NCBI RefSeq assembly: GCF_005930355.1
Contig: NZ_VDBO01000005.1
Coordinates: 243,605 to 307,604 of the forward strand
Direction: 5' to 3'
Length of the DNA: 64,000 bases
DNA from: Paenibacillus sinopodophylli
GTDB taxonomy: Bacteria; Bacillota; Bacilli; Paenibacillales; Paenibacillaceae
A program made the translations under genes and the position numbers. The notes under the pieces were generated by a model. The model saw only the letters and a list, made by a program, of their open reading frames with translations, was not told the DNA's origin and searched no databases. Of this stretch, positions 1-8,557 are shown in pieces. How positions within the stretch are numbered: the stretch's first letter is position 1; every line of letters begins with the position of its first letter.

Positions 1-629
1 TTAATGTTCCACCATTCATTGCGACGCTCGGTACGATGGTCGCAGTTTATGGCGCGAATTCGCTCTACTTCGATATGCCGCCGAACAACTCGCAGCCGAT
101 TGGCGGCTTGCGCAAGGATTTCACTGAGATTGGGACAGGTGCTATCGGAAGTGGTCAATTTTCGCTTCCCTATATCGTGCTTATTGCTATATTTGTCGCT
201 TTTATTGTATGGGTTGTGTTCAACAAGACGCGTCTTGGTAAAAACATGTACGCTATCGGCGGCAATATTCAAGCCGCGCATGTATCCGGGATCAACGTAG
301 CGCGCAATCTGATGTGGATCTATGCCATTGCTGGCGCTTTGTACGGCTTGGCTGGTGTACTCGAAGCTGCTCGTACGGGCGGGGCATCGAACAATTACGG
401 CAATATGTACGAGCTTGATGCCATTGCGGCCTGCGTGGTCGGTGGTGTCTCGACTACTGGTGGCGTGGGCCGCGTGAAGGGGATCATCGCGGGCGTACTG
501 ATATTCACCGTTATCAATTACGGCTTAACGTACATCGGTATTAATCCGAACTGGCAGCTCATCATCAAAGGCTTGATCATCGTAGTTGCCGTTGCATTCG
601 ATATCCGCAAATATGTAGCGAAGAAGTAA
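1..629 (+). CDS. mglC: Galactose/methyl-galactoside ABC transporter permease, 3' part
   Basis: The gene runs in from the left edge; reading frame starts at base 3 and about 208 residues are visible. The visible part begins with a P-P-F-I-A-T-L-G-T-M stretch, followed by several hydrophobic membrane segments, the conserved A-I-G-G-N and Y-E-L-D-A-I-A-A-C-V-V-G-G motifs, and a K-Y-V-A-K-K tail. This order is that of the inner-membrane subunit of the Mgl (galactose/glucose) import system rather than of RbsC, in particular the N-Y-G-L-T-Y-I-G-I-N-P-N-W-Q segment near the end. It would pair with an MglA ATPase and an MglB binding protein, presumably upstream of the window. A terminator follows directly, so it is the last gene of its operon. 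Confident of family; the exact sugar is inferred. Confidence 0.9.
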   Translation, partial: NVPPFIATLGTMVAVYGANSLYFDMPPNNSQPIGGLRKDFTEIGTGAIGSGQFSLPYIVLIAIFVAFIVWVVFNKTRLGKNMYAIGGNIQAAHVSGINVARNLMWIYAIAGALYGLAGVLEAARTGGASNNYGNMYELDAIAACVVGGVSTTGGVGRVKGIIAGVLIFTVINYGLTYIGINPNWQLIIKGLIIVVAVAFDIRKYVAKK

Positions 630-644
630 TAAGCTTAATTATCC

Positions 645-686
645 AAGCTGCTCTTTAAGGTTATAGACCTTAGAGCAGCTTTTTTG
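645..686 (+). terminator. Intrinsic terminator after mglC
   Basis: An inverted repeat AAGCTGCTCTTTAAGG / CCTTAGAGCAGCTT (with one interruption) is followed directly by a run of T. It lies 16 bases past the mglC stop. Confidence 0.85.
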
Positions 687-765
687 CGCTCTATGGGTGG
701 GGAATTTAGGTCCGCTCACACTGTTGTTTCTCATGGGCCGCTCGAGGTGGGAGTTTCTTATTCTT

Positions 766-794
766 TTGACTTGATGTGGTAATCTAAGTAAAAT
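766..794 (+). promoter_or_regulatory. Sigma-A type promoter for the SecD-like lipoprotein gene
   Basis: TTGACT (766-771) and TAAAAT (789-794) are separated by 17 bases, close to the sigma-A consensus, and lie 33 bases before the start codon at 827. Confidence 0.65.
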
Positions 795-826
795 ACGTAT
801 ATTGCGAGAAAAAGGGGAATTTTTAC

Positions 827-1468
827 ATGTACAGAAAGAGAGTGTTAGTCATATTTGCAATCCTATTGATTATGCTTGAAGTGAGCGCTTGTGCAAACCC
901 GGCACACAAATTGGAGGTTTTATATGAGGTTGAGCAGTTGGAGGGCGGAACAGCGATAACGAGGGAATTGATGTTGAAAATGGCCAAAGGTATGGAGTTT
1001 CGCCTTGTTGGTGCTGGTGTATCCAAGCCTAACATACGACTTGTAGATTCCAATAAAATCCGCTTGAAATTATCTGACGCATCAAATGAGGAAGAATTAA
1101 GAGAGATGCTCATGGAGCCTTTCTACATTACGTTTCGTGGTCCTGATGGTACAATCGAGATGGACAGCAGCGACTTGAAACGGAATGGCGCGAGTTTAAT
1201 GTCCAATATGGAGATGGAACAGTCGCTCGTTATTAACTTAAAGGATAAGAACAAACTCGAAGCGATTACGACTCGCCTGGTTGGACAATATATGACAATT
1301 TATTTGGGAGATATGAAGTTGTCGGAAGCGTCGATTAACCAACCAATAAGCGACGATGACTTTCAGATTTCAGGTAATTACACGCCTGCTGAATGGTATG
1401 AATTTGAGGATATGATCAATTTAGGAACACTCCCCTTCAAGCTGACTGAAATACCTGAAAACCGTTAG
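827..1468 (+). CDS. Lipoprotein made of a lone SecD first-periplasmic-domain (P1-like) module
   Basis: A 213-residue protein. It starts with a short signal peptide ending in a lipobox (L-E-V-S-A-C, Cys22), so it should be anchored to the outside of the membrane. The mature part resembles the large extracytoplasmic domain of SecD/SecDF: it opens with L-E-V-L-Y-E-V, has G-V-S-K-P-N-I-R followed by I-R-L-K-L, then F-R-G-P-D-G, and near the end I-N-Q-P-I...Q-I-S-G-N-Y-T and L-G-T-L-P-F-K-L-T-E, which is the conserved end of that domain just before SecD's second membrane helix. None of SecD's later membrane helices are present, and the gene ends cleanly before a terminator. It has its own promoter and a purine-rich site (AAAAGGGGA) about 10 bases before ATG. 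The role is unknown; it could be a chaperone-like or modulator protein derived from SecDF. Domain match is by motif recognition only. Confidence 0.75.
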   Translation: MYRKRVLVIFAILLIMLEVSACANPAHKLEVLYEVEQLEGGTAITRELMLKMAKGMEFRLVGAGVSKPNIRLVDSNKIRLKLSDASNEEELREMLMEPFYITFRGPDGTIEMDSSDLKRNGASLMSNMEMEQSLVINLKDKNKLEAITTRLVGQYMTIYLGDMKLSEASINQPISDDDFQISGNYTPAEWYEFEDMINLGTLPFKLTEIPENR

Positions 1469-1499
1469 ACGAAGTGAATGAGTGTTCATGTCATGACGG

Positions 1500-1532
1500 A
1501 AAGGCTGTCGAGAAGGTCTCGACAGCCTTTAT
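1500..1532 (+). terminator. Intrinsic terminator after the SecD-like gene
   Basis: A perfect 13-bp stem (AAGGCTGTCGAGA / TCTCGACAGCCTT) with a 3-base loop, followed by a short T run. Confidence 0.85.
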
Positions 1533-1616
1533 TGCGTCAATCCGTGTATTATGGCAACACACTGTTCCACTGACACGACGCCTAGAATCCTAAATCATGT
1601 ATGTATGTCCATATAT

Positions 1617-2477
1617 TTATTCACAACCCGCAACATCTTTTATATAAACGGCTACGCCGTCTTCATCATTACTCAGCGCTACATAAGTAGCGAGCTCATG
1701 AAGAGCAGGGTGTGCATTGGATACGGCAACCTTTGCCCCAGCGGTCTCAAACATCCCGAGATCGTTCAAATTGTCTCCGAAGACGGTAACGTCCTCCGGT
1801 TTGCATCCAACGAGCTTGGCCCATTGTCTCAAACCTTCCTTTTTGTTCGCGTTAGGGTGGCCGAACTCTAGAAAATAATGATTCGCTATGTAGGAGTCCT
1901 TCATGAGATGAATATGCACCTGACTGTCAAAGCGGCGTACGACTTCGTCCCTGAGTGGCTCAAGCTCGTGAAGCAAACCGATATAGGTAACCTTTAACGT
2001 TCTAAAGGAATCTGGACAAGCAAGATTCGTCATTTCGCTAAAGCGCGGATCGTTAGGACGGCTTTCATAGAAGGAGATGCTTCCGCTACCCGTTAGCTTC
2101 TCATGCAGGGCGCGCTCCTTGTCATTCTCATCAAGTGCGAATATAAAGGGCAGCAGGGCATGTGCTCTTCCAATATCGACAATGCTGTTCGCGACGCTGT
2201 TATCCAACCAATGACCGCCAATGACTTTCATGGTAAGGGGATCATAAATAACAGCACCATTATACAACACGATTGGATGCTTCCAAGGGATGACCGATAC
2301 TATATGGTTAGAGCTCATGTAGCTTCTGGCTGTAGCATAGCTGATAACTGCGCCTTGTTCCATAGCCCTCGAGATCACATCAACTGTATAAGCGGACAAA
2401 GTCGCATCGGAAAGCAGCAGCGTCCCGTCAAGGTCTGTGAGGAAGTGTATGTTTCTCAGAATAATGTCTCCTTCCAT
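1617..2477 (-). CDS. HAD-superfamily (Cof/IIB type) phosphatase
   Basis: A 286-residue cytoplasmic hydrolase of the haloacid dehalogenase superfamily. Motif I is T-D-L-D-G-T-L-L near residue 15 (first Asp is the nucleophile), a conserved Lys sits after the cap, and motif IV is G-D-N-L-N-D near residue 235. The 150-residue cap between motifs II and III is of the IIB (Cof) type, which acts on sugar phosphates, flavin or PLP phosphates. Substrate cannot be told. The start is uncertain: no ribosome binding site is seen before the ATG at 2477, while an AAGGAG sequence lies inside codons 2-3, eight bases before a CTG codon at 2459, so translation may begin there. It is transcribed divergently from the O-antigen-ligase-like gene. 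Confidence 0.85.
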   Translation of the reverse strand: MEGDIILRNIHFLTDLDGTLLLSDATLSAYTVDVISRAMEQGAVISYATARSYMSSNHIVSVIPWKHPIVLYNGAVIYDPLTMKVIGGHWLDNSVANSIVDIGRAHALLPFIFALDENDKERALHEKLTGSGSISFYESRPNDPRFSEMTNLACPDSFRTLKVTYIGLLHELEPLRDEVVRRFDSQVHIHLMKDSYIANHYFLEFGHPNANKKEGLRQWAKLVGCKPEDVTVFGDNLNDLGMFETAGAKVAVSNAHPALHELATYVALSNDEDGVAVYIKDVAGCE

Positions 2478-2582
2478 AATAATGCTATACCAATCTGGAT
2501 AGATTGCTAATTAGTGCACAGGAAATATAGTATATAATCGAATGTAGTAGAATAAGAAACTGAAGATGCGGAGCGAAGGGGA

Positions 2583-4067
2583 ATGGTTGGAAAATTTGTC
2601 TATATTATAACATTATTATTTTTTATGATTGGTACGATCTTTACCGGATATATTATGGAATCGGATTTCTTAATTATGAATGCATGTGTCTACGTTGCTT
2701 TTCTTGTTGTGCTGCTTAGTAAAACGCCGCTGATCGTCAAGAGAACGCATTTGATGATTTTTATATTAGTTATATGTTATTGGGTCTCCGTTCTATACGC
2801 TGTTGATAGGGAAGCAGCAATAATTGAAGCATCTAGAGTTTCGAGTATCGTACCGCTGTCATTAATGCTATCCCTGCTAGCTAGAGAGCAGCTTATGAAG
2901 CTTCTATTTAAGTTACCTTGGCTAGGGAGCTTTCTGGTACTCGCTGGGGTCGTTTTCCAGCTAAATCGGGAAGGTCGATTGGAATCATTCTTTCAATATG
3001 CCAATGCATTAGCCATACTCCTTTCCGTATGTATTCTAATTAGCATTATGGCGATTGTGATGACGAAGTCAAAACTGCATATTGTCCTTATAACAATTAA
3101 TGTCGCTGGACTATTATTGACATTTTCTCGATCGGTATGGGTTTTATGGCTTGTCTCGGTAATCATGATGTTTATTCTCATCCCTATCTTGAGAAATAAA
3201 AGGATGTTTATCGTTCTCTCATCAACACATCTTCTAGGTTTAATACTTGCAATGCTAGTAAAACAGGATATATGGTTTTTTCTCAATCGTGTATCAAGCA
3301 TACAAACGAAAACCTCTGAGTTTCAAATTCGTTTTGTTTATTGGAAAGATAGCATTCGTATGTTCATAGATTATGCTTTGGGTGGGGCAGGAGGCGGTGG
3401 ATGGGCATTGCTTCAGCAGACCTACCAGTCTCAAAGTTATTTTGTGAAATTTATACATAACCATTATATTCAAGTGTTTCTAGATGTGGGACTGATAGGT
3501 GGGCTGGCTTTTTTGGCGATCATTATATTGTTTTACAAAAATGCTCTTGTTCAATTAAAAACGATTGAAGCAATTGATATGAATTTGCTTAAGGGCATTG
3601 TCATTATGGTTACAATGATGCTGCTGCATGCGGGATTCGATTTTGACTTAACTTACCCGTATCTCAATATGCTGTTGATAGGCTTGATGTTACTCATACC
3701 GCAACAATCGCTCAACATGAAAGGGGCTAAAATAAAATACATAGTAGTTGTCCCAATAGTAGTTTTGCTTTTCTCTATTTTTATGTGGATCGGCGTCGGT
3801 TATCAGTTGAAGGAAAAAGGCATAGAAGCAAGTAAGCAAAGTAATTGGGAGCAAGCGGGAAAACAACTGGAGCAGGTGCGGAGAATGGTTTCATGGTCAA
3901 ACACAATCATATACGAAAAGGCAAAGCTATACATTCGAATGGGCAATGAAACCGGTGATACTCGTTATTATGACAAGGCAGAATCAGAGCTTGAGAGAGC
4001 GACAGAAATGGTTCCGCAAAAAAAGCTGTATACAGATCTTTTAAAAGATTTACAGAATGAAAGATAA
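2583..4067 (+). CDS. O-antigen ligase/polymerase-like (Wzy_C) membrane protein with C-terminal TPR-like tail
   Basis: A 494-residue protein with about ten hydrophobic segments over residues 1-415 and a soluble tail. A long extracytoplasmic loop (about residues 230-300) carries the G-G-A-G-G-G-G-W and N-H-Y-I-Q-V-F-L-D-V-G-L-I-G pattern typical of WaaL/Wzy_C proteins, which transfer or polymerise lipid-linked glycans outside the membrane. The last 85 residues look like tetratricopeptide repeats (W-E-Q-A-G-K-Q-L-E...). In SLH-bearing Gram-positives such proteins often glycosylate S-layer or secondary wall polymers; the next gene encodes an SLH protein, which fits, but the acceptor is unproven. 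GGAG lies 9 bases before ATG. Confidence 0.8.
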   Translation: MVGKFVYIITLLFFMIGTIFTGYIMESDFLIMNACVYVAFLVVLLSKTPLIVKRTHLMIFILVICYWVSVLYAVDREAAIIEASRVSSIVPLSLMLSLLAREQLMKLLFKLPWLGSFLVLAGVVFQLNREGRLESFFQYANALAILLSVCILISIMAIVMTKSKLHIVLITINVAGLLLTFSRSVWVLWLVSVIMMFILIPILRNKRMFIVLSSTHLLGLILAMLVKQDIWFFLNRVSSIQTKTSEFQIRFVYWKDSIRMFIDYALGGAGGGGWALLQQTYQSQSYFVKFIHNHYIQVFLDVGLIGGLAFLAIIILFYKNALVQLKTIEAIDMNLLKGIVIMVTMMLLHAGFDFDLTYPYLNMLLIGLMLLIPQQSLNMKGAKIKYIVVVPIVVLLFSIFMWIGVGYQLKEKGIEASKQSNWEQAGKQLEQVRRMVSWSNTIIYEKAKLYIRMGNETGDTRYYDKAESELERATEMVPQKKLYTDLLKDLQNER

Positions 4068-4154
4068 ACATTTCATAACAACCTAGATTTCGACAATATT
4101 TTTTGATAGAATTAATGGGTTATGTTAAAAAATACTATTTCTAGGGGCGGTTAA

Positions 4155-6263
4155 GTGAACAGTTCATTCCGTAAAAAGGTTAGTTTGTCTTTAGTTTCTT
4201 TAATGCTGTTATCAATGCTGGCACCAGTACTTTCTTATGCAGCGGCTTATATGGTTTTTCAATACAATGAACGTACGGGGGAATTATCTGGGGGGATATA
4301 TACTGCAGACCCTGATAACATTAAAGTAGAGAGAATCGATCAATCTGGTGTTTCTGAATTTTTGGACAGAAAAGTGTCAAATTTCTCATATAAAGAGTAC
4401 GATGCAAATAATGTTCCATACGAGTGGGTCTATTTCAGCAAATATGTTGGTTCGGATACGACCAAAGAACTTAGAATAACAGAAGGTGTTAATGGCAAGG
4501 TTTTCAATGTAAGCAAGGGTGAGTATAACCAATATGCATATTCGGATCAACCTATAGACTTAGATGTTTATCGGATGAAGGGTGCGGAAGGATTTTCTGG
4601 AAAGCAGGAGAAAACATTCTTGGGGAGTAACACGGTATTGTTCTCTTTCACCCCAGAAGAATCAGGCTATGATTCTGTTATGATTAGTCTTCCAACAGGT
4701 TATGGGGTTGATAATATGATAAGGTACAATCCATCTACTACATCGGCAAATGATTTCTCTTTGACTGACGTTAGCGTTAATCAAAGTGTTTATGCCAAAG
4801 CGCTATATCCTTTTGAAAATTACTATTATGAAAATGGTACTCCAATAGTAAATAATCAGTTTATACTTCAGTTTCCTGAATTGCTTGTTAAAGGTAAAAC
4901 ATACGAATTAAAGCTTTCAAGTCTAAGTAGCGGAGATGAAATTCAGCTACCAAATTCAGAGCTAACATACTATGCTAGTATCGCTTATGGTAATCACGTA
5001 AGTTATACCAATAGTGAGACTGGTGAGGTCGACCATTATGTAAGTAGAAAAAACATCGTTAAATTTAACAATATTACATTCACATCAGCAATTGTAACTC
5101 CTACTACTCCTCCTTCAAGCGGCTCTGGTGGCGGCGAAATCGTTGATTCGAATCCGAATCAAGGAAAACAGGTTGTGAGTGTGGACAGCTTAAAGACTGA
5201 CAAGGATGGTATTGTTGCAATTACCGTGTCCAAAGAGAAACCTCAGGTGTTGCTTCCTATTAAAACAGCAGAGGTGCTTGGTGATAATAAGCTTCGTTTA
5301 GCTAGTGAGAACATCTCTGTAGATCTTCCAGCAAAGGTTCTTGCTAAGCTTCAACAGCTGCTTCCGGCAGACCAGCTTGAAGGTGCTCAAATTGAATTTG
5401 ATTTTAGCGCCGTGACAGATACTTCGGCTGCAGCCTTACTAAACAAAGCAAAAGATCAGACTTCAGCAGGCCTTACTAGAGCAGGAGATGTATTCGACTT
5501 CTCACTGTCGGTAATCACGAAAGACGGAAAGAAAACATCGTTGAGTACATTTGACCAACCCATAAAAGTGAGTTTCAAAATAAATGCAACAGCAAATAAA
5601 GAGTTGTTAGGTGTTTATTATATTTCTGAAGATGGCAAGCTGGAGTATGTCGGCGGCGTAGTAAACGGGTCGGAAATCCAAGCGGAGCTCACTCATTTCA
5701 GTCATTATGCAGTTCTTGAATATTCCAAATCCTATGATGATGTAGCCGATGATTATTGGGCATCCGATATAATTAAAGTGATGTCGGCAAAGCATATTAT
5801 TCAAGGCGTAAGCGATAAAAAATATAATCCGCAAGCTAATGTGACTAGAGCAGAGTTTACTTCAATGCTTGTTAGAGCCCTTGGTCTTAAAGCGGAGGGA
5901 ACGGCTCCATTCGCCGATGTGAGTGCTAGTGCTTGGTATTCAGAAGCTATCACTGCTGCGAGTCAAGCGGGTCTCGTTTCTGGAACATCAGCCAGTGTAT
6001 TCTCTCCGAATGTGAACATTACAAGAGAAGAAATGGCAGCATTGTTGGTTCGAGCTTATGAGCTGAAGACTAGCAGTAAGCTTGATAGCACAAGCGTTGC
6101 AGACTTTACGGATAGAAGTAAAGCGTCGAAATGGGCATTGTCGTTCATTGATGCAGCTTATAAGGCAGGTTTCATTCAAGGCAGAGCTAATAATGAATTT
6201 GTTCCTCAAGCCCAATTAACTCGTGCGGAGAGTGCTAAAGCCATTTATACGTTGCTTCAATAA
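4155..6263 (+). CDS. SLH-domain surface protein
   Basis: A 702-residue exported protein starting at GTG (4155), with a site AGGGGCGG upstream. Signal peptide over residues 1-31 (K-K-V, hydrophobic core, A-A-A). The middle holds an unrecognised beta-rich region, a short P-T-T-P-P-S-S-G-S-G-G-G linker near residue 320, and a module (V-D-S-L-K-T-D-K-D-G-I-V...) often seen in Paenibacillus wall proteins. Three SLH repeats close the protein (about 527-580, 586-640, 650-702), each with the T-R-A-E-F/E/S signature, anchoring it to pyruvylated secondary wall polymer. It follows the Wzy_C-like gene by 87 bases and may be its glycosylation target (inference). The ligand of the N-terminal region is unknown. 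Confidence 0.85.
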   Translation: MNSSFRKKVSLSLVSLMLLSMLAPVLSYAAAYMVFQYNERTGELSGGIYTADPDNIKVERIDQSGVSEFLDRKVSNFSYKEYDANNVPYEWVYFSKYVGSDTTKELRITEGVNGKVFNVSKGEYNQYAYSDQPIDLDVYRMKGAEGFSGKQEKTFLGSNTVLFSFTPEESGYDSVMISLPTGYGVDNMIRYNPSTTSANDFSLTDVSVNQSVYAKALYPFENYYYENGTPIVNNQFILQFPELLVKGKTYELKLSSLSSGDEIQLPNSELTYYASIAYGNHVSYTNSETGEVDHYVSRKNIVKFNNITFTSAIVTPTTPPSSGSGGGEIVDSNPNQGKQVVSVDSLKTDKDGIVAITVSKEKPQVLLPIKTAEVLGDNKLRLASENISVDLPAKVLAKLQQLLPADQLEGAQIEFDFSAVTDTSAAALLNKAKDQTSAGLTRAGDVFDFSLSVITKDGKKTSLSTFDQPIKVSFKINATANKELLGVYYISEDGKLEYVGGVVNGSEIQAELTHFSHYAVLEYSKSYDDVADDYWASDIIKVMSAKHIIQGVSDKKYNPQANVTRAEFTSMLVRALGLKAEGTAPFADVSASAWYSEAITAASQAGLVSGTSASVFSPNVNITREEMAALLVRAYELKTSSKLDSTSVADFTDRSKASKWALSFIDAAYKAGFIQGRANNEFVPQAQLTRAESAKAIYTLLQ

Positions 6264-6334
6264 TAGGTACACTCTTATTACCTATTTATTGACCGTTGCA
6301 ATTGCCTTCATATTCCCTTAACATTAACGTTTAG

Positions 6335-6366
6335 AATAACCGTCATGTCATGACGGTTATTTTTAT
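6335..6366 (+). terminator. Intrinsic terminator after the SLH gene
   Basis: Perfect 11-bp stem AATAACCGTCA / TGACGGTTATT with a 5-base loop, followed by TTTATT. Confidence 0.8.
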
Positions 6367-6402
6367 TGATGCAAGTTGTACACCGTTAAGGAGTGAGAGC
6401 AC

Positions 6403-8289
6403 TTGTTACTATTCTCGAAACGTTACGGCCGATCACCGTTTATCGTTATTTTTGTGATGATCATGCTTAAAATGCTGCTGTTCAGGCATTTCATATTTCA
6501 AGGCATTCAGGCCGATCGTCTGCCAGCAGACGGGGCAGCTGTATTGGCGCTGTTATTCGTTTTTGAACTGATTACCTCTGCCAAATGGAAAGGTGCCGTC
6601 TTCGGTATCGTGAATGCCGTCATGTCGCTTCTTTTGTTTGCTTCAACGGTCTATTTCAGCTATTACGGGACCGTTCCGACTTATACCGCGCTGCATGGGC
6701 TGGATCAAGTGCTGCAGGTTAGGACGAGCGTCGGATCAATCATGCAGCCATCCTTCTACCTCTTTTTCGTTGATGTGATTGCGCTGTCCATCCTCTCGAT
6801 CTGGAACCGCCTGTACGGCCCACGCTTAGATGGACGCAACCGGATCGCGAGGCCCCTATATACTGGAATCGCAGCACTGTTGTGTATATCGGTATCGGGA
6901 GGCTATATTTGGTCGAGCAGCTCCATCCCGAATGAGATTGTGCAAGCGGAGAGCTTGGGCTTCCTTGATTATCAGGTAGCTGCTGCAATGAAAGAGAGCA
7001 AGGAGAAAGCGGAGCTGCGCAGTGGAAGCATAGAAGACACAGCAGCAAGCACTGATGCGCTGCAGACCTCATATTTTGACCAAATCGGTCAAGCAGTGGA
7101 GGCGGGAACGCCTAACTACTTCGGCTATGCCAAAGGCAAAAACGTCATCGTTATTCAAATGGAAGCATTCCAGAACGTTGCGGTTAATCTCTCTGTTGGC
7201 GGCAATCCGGTGACACCGGTGCTTAATCAACTGGCGAAGGAAAGCTTCTACTTCCCGCACTTCTTTCAGCAAATTGGGCAAGGGAACACATCTGACGCTG
7301 AGTTTTTGTCGAACACCTCGATCTACCCTACCGGTGTCATTGCGATGTCAACGGGGTATGGGGATCGGGTTCTCCCTAGTCTTCCTAGATTGCTTGGCGA
7401 TAAGGGGTATGAATCGAATACGTTCCACATTAATGATGTAACCTTCTGGGATCGTAACCGCATGTATCCTGCATTAGGTTTTACGAAATACTATGATAAG
7501 CCGTCGTTTGAGAATGATCATTTCAATTCCTTCGGAGCATCAGACGAGGAGCTGTATAAGGTTGGTCTTGAGAAGCTGCAAGCGTTCAAGCAGCAAAATA
7601 AGCCTTTCTATGCGCAGTTTGTGACGACATCCAGCCATCATCCATTTAAGGTGCCAGACGACAAGCAGCGTATTACGATGCCTGATGGGCTGCAAGGCTC
7701 GCAGCTAGGCGATTATTTAACGGCGCTAAATTATACCGATTATGCGCTTGGCCAATTTATAGAAGGACTGAAGGCGAGCGGCTTATGGGACAACACGATA
7801 TTTGTTGCATATGGAGACCATTACGGGCTTCAGAAGAACGACAATGACCCTGCTTGGGTCAGTGAGCAGCTCGGCATAACGTATGATGGGGACATAGACC
7901 GCTTCAATATTCCCTTATTCGTTCATGTGCCAGGCGCAGAGGGGAAAGTGATGGATCAAGTAGGCGGTCAGGTCGATATTATGCCAACTGTATCGAACCT
8001 GCTAGGCATCTCTCTGGTCGATGAGGCGTACACAGCGTTCGGACATGACTTGCTTAATACGACGAGCAATGTCATCGGGATGCGATACTATCTGCCTACG
8101 GGATCGTTTTTCAACAATGACATTTTATTCGTACCAGGCAAAGGGTTCGAGGATGGGAAAGCTACGGATATTAGGACGAAGCAGCCGGTCACCGACTTTA
8201 GCCAATATCGAGCAGATTACGATTATATATTGGAGCTTATGAAGCTTTCTGATGATTATGTTCGTTTGCTGCCTAAGCGCGCCCCTTAG
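6403..8289 (+). CDS. LtaS-family glycerol-phosphate polymerase (lipoteichoic acid synthase-like)
   Basis: A 628-residue membrane enzyme starting at TTG (6403) behind AAGGAGTGAG. Five membrane segments fill residues 1-170; the rest is an extracytoplasmic sulfatase-fold domain. Catalytic-site residues match those of the lipoteichoic acid synthases: Glu254 (Q-M-E-A-F-Q), the nucleophile Thr296 (G-N-T-S-D-A-E), and Asp472-His473 (Y-G-D-H-Y-G), at nearly the same positions as E255, T300 and D475-H476 of the S. aureus enzyme. It should move glycerol-phosphate from phosphatidylglycerol onto a growing chain outside the cell. Bacilli carry several paralogues (LtaS, YfnI, YqgS, YvgJ), so primase or minor synthase roles remain possible. 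Length is standard. Confidence 0.9.
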   Translation: MLLFSKRYGRSPFIVIFVMIMLKMLLFRHFIFQGIQADRLPADGAAVLALLFVFELITSAKWKGAVFGIVNAVMSLLLFASTVYFSYYGTVPTYTALHGLDQVLQVRTSVGSIMQPSFYLFFVDVIALSILSIWNRLYGPRLDGRNRIARPLYTGIAALLCISVSGGYIWSSSSIPNEIVQAESLGFLDYQVAAAMKESKEKAELRSGSIEDTAASTDALQTSYFDQIGQAVEAGTPNYFGYAKGKNVIVIQMEAFQNVAVNLSVGGNPVTPVLNQLAKESFYFPHFFQQIGQGNTSDAEFLSNTSIYPTGVIAMSTGYGDRVLPSLPRLLGDKGYESNTFHINDVTFWDRNRMYPALGFTKYYDKPSFENDHFNSFGASDEELYKVGLEKLQAFKQQNKPFYAQFVTTSSHHPFKVPDDKQRITMPDGLQGSQLGDYLTALNYTDYALGQFIEGLKASGLWDNTIFVAYGDHYGLQKNDNDPAWVSEQLGITYDGDIDRFNIPLFVHVPGAEGKVMDQVGGQVDIMPTVSNLLGISLVDEAYTAFGHDLLNTTSNVIGMRYYLPTGSFFNNDILFVPGKGFEDGKATDIRTKQPVTDFSQYRADYDYILELMKLSDDYVRLLPKRAP

Positions 8290-8300
8290 CCTAAGGCGTA

Positions 8301-8339
8301 GCGTCTCTTGTCTAATAGGACGAGGGGCGTTTTTTTGTT
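8301..8339 (+). terminator. Intrinsic terminator after the LtaS-family gene
   Basis: A 12-bp stem with G-U pairs (GCGTCTCTTGTC / GACGAGGGGCGT) around TAATAG, then seven T. Confidence 0.75.
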
Positions 8340-8374
8340 AAGGTCAAATTATGCGAAGCTCAAAACGATGGCTG

Positions 8375-8392
8375 TAAGCGCATGTGCGCTTA
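8375..8392. repeat. 18-bp perfect dyad upstream of glutamate racemase
   Basis: TAAGCGCA-TG-TGCGCTTA is a perfect 8-bp inverted repeat in the 268-base gap before the racemase gene. It has no T run, so it may be an operator or RNA hairpin; the regulator is unknown. Nothing else was recognised in this gap beyond the terminator at its left end. Confidence 0.4.
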
Positions 8393-8557
8393 AGGAGTCG
8401 GATTGACGTAGGAGTCAGCAAGAACGGAAGCTGTTAGCGCTATTTTTTGTTTAAGTGAAAGGTTAAGCTTTAATGGCAGGTGGCAATGAGTTAATATGGA
8501 GAGAGCTACAATATATTATTCTATTCCAATAAACGTAACGTAAGGAATCGATGAGAC

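Noticed and set aside
1551..1871. A 106-residue plus-strand frame after the SecD-like gene
   Set aside because: It overlaps the 3' end of the HAD phosphatase gene on the other strand, with no ribosome site and no homology.
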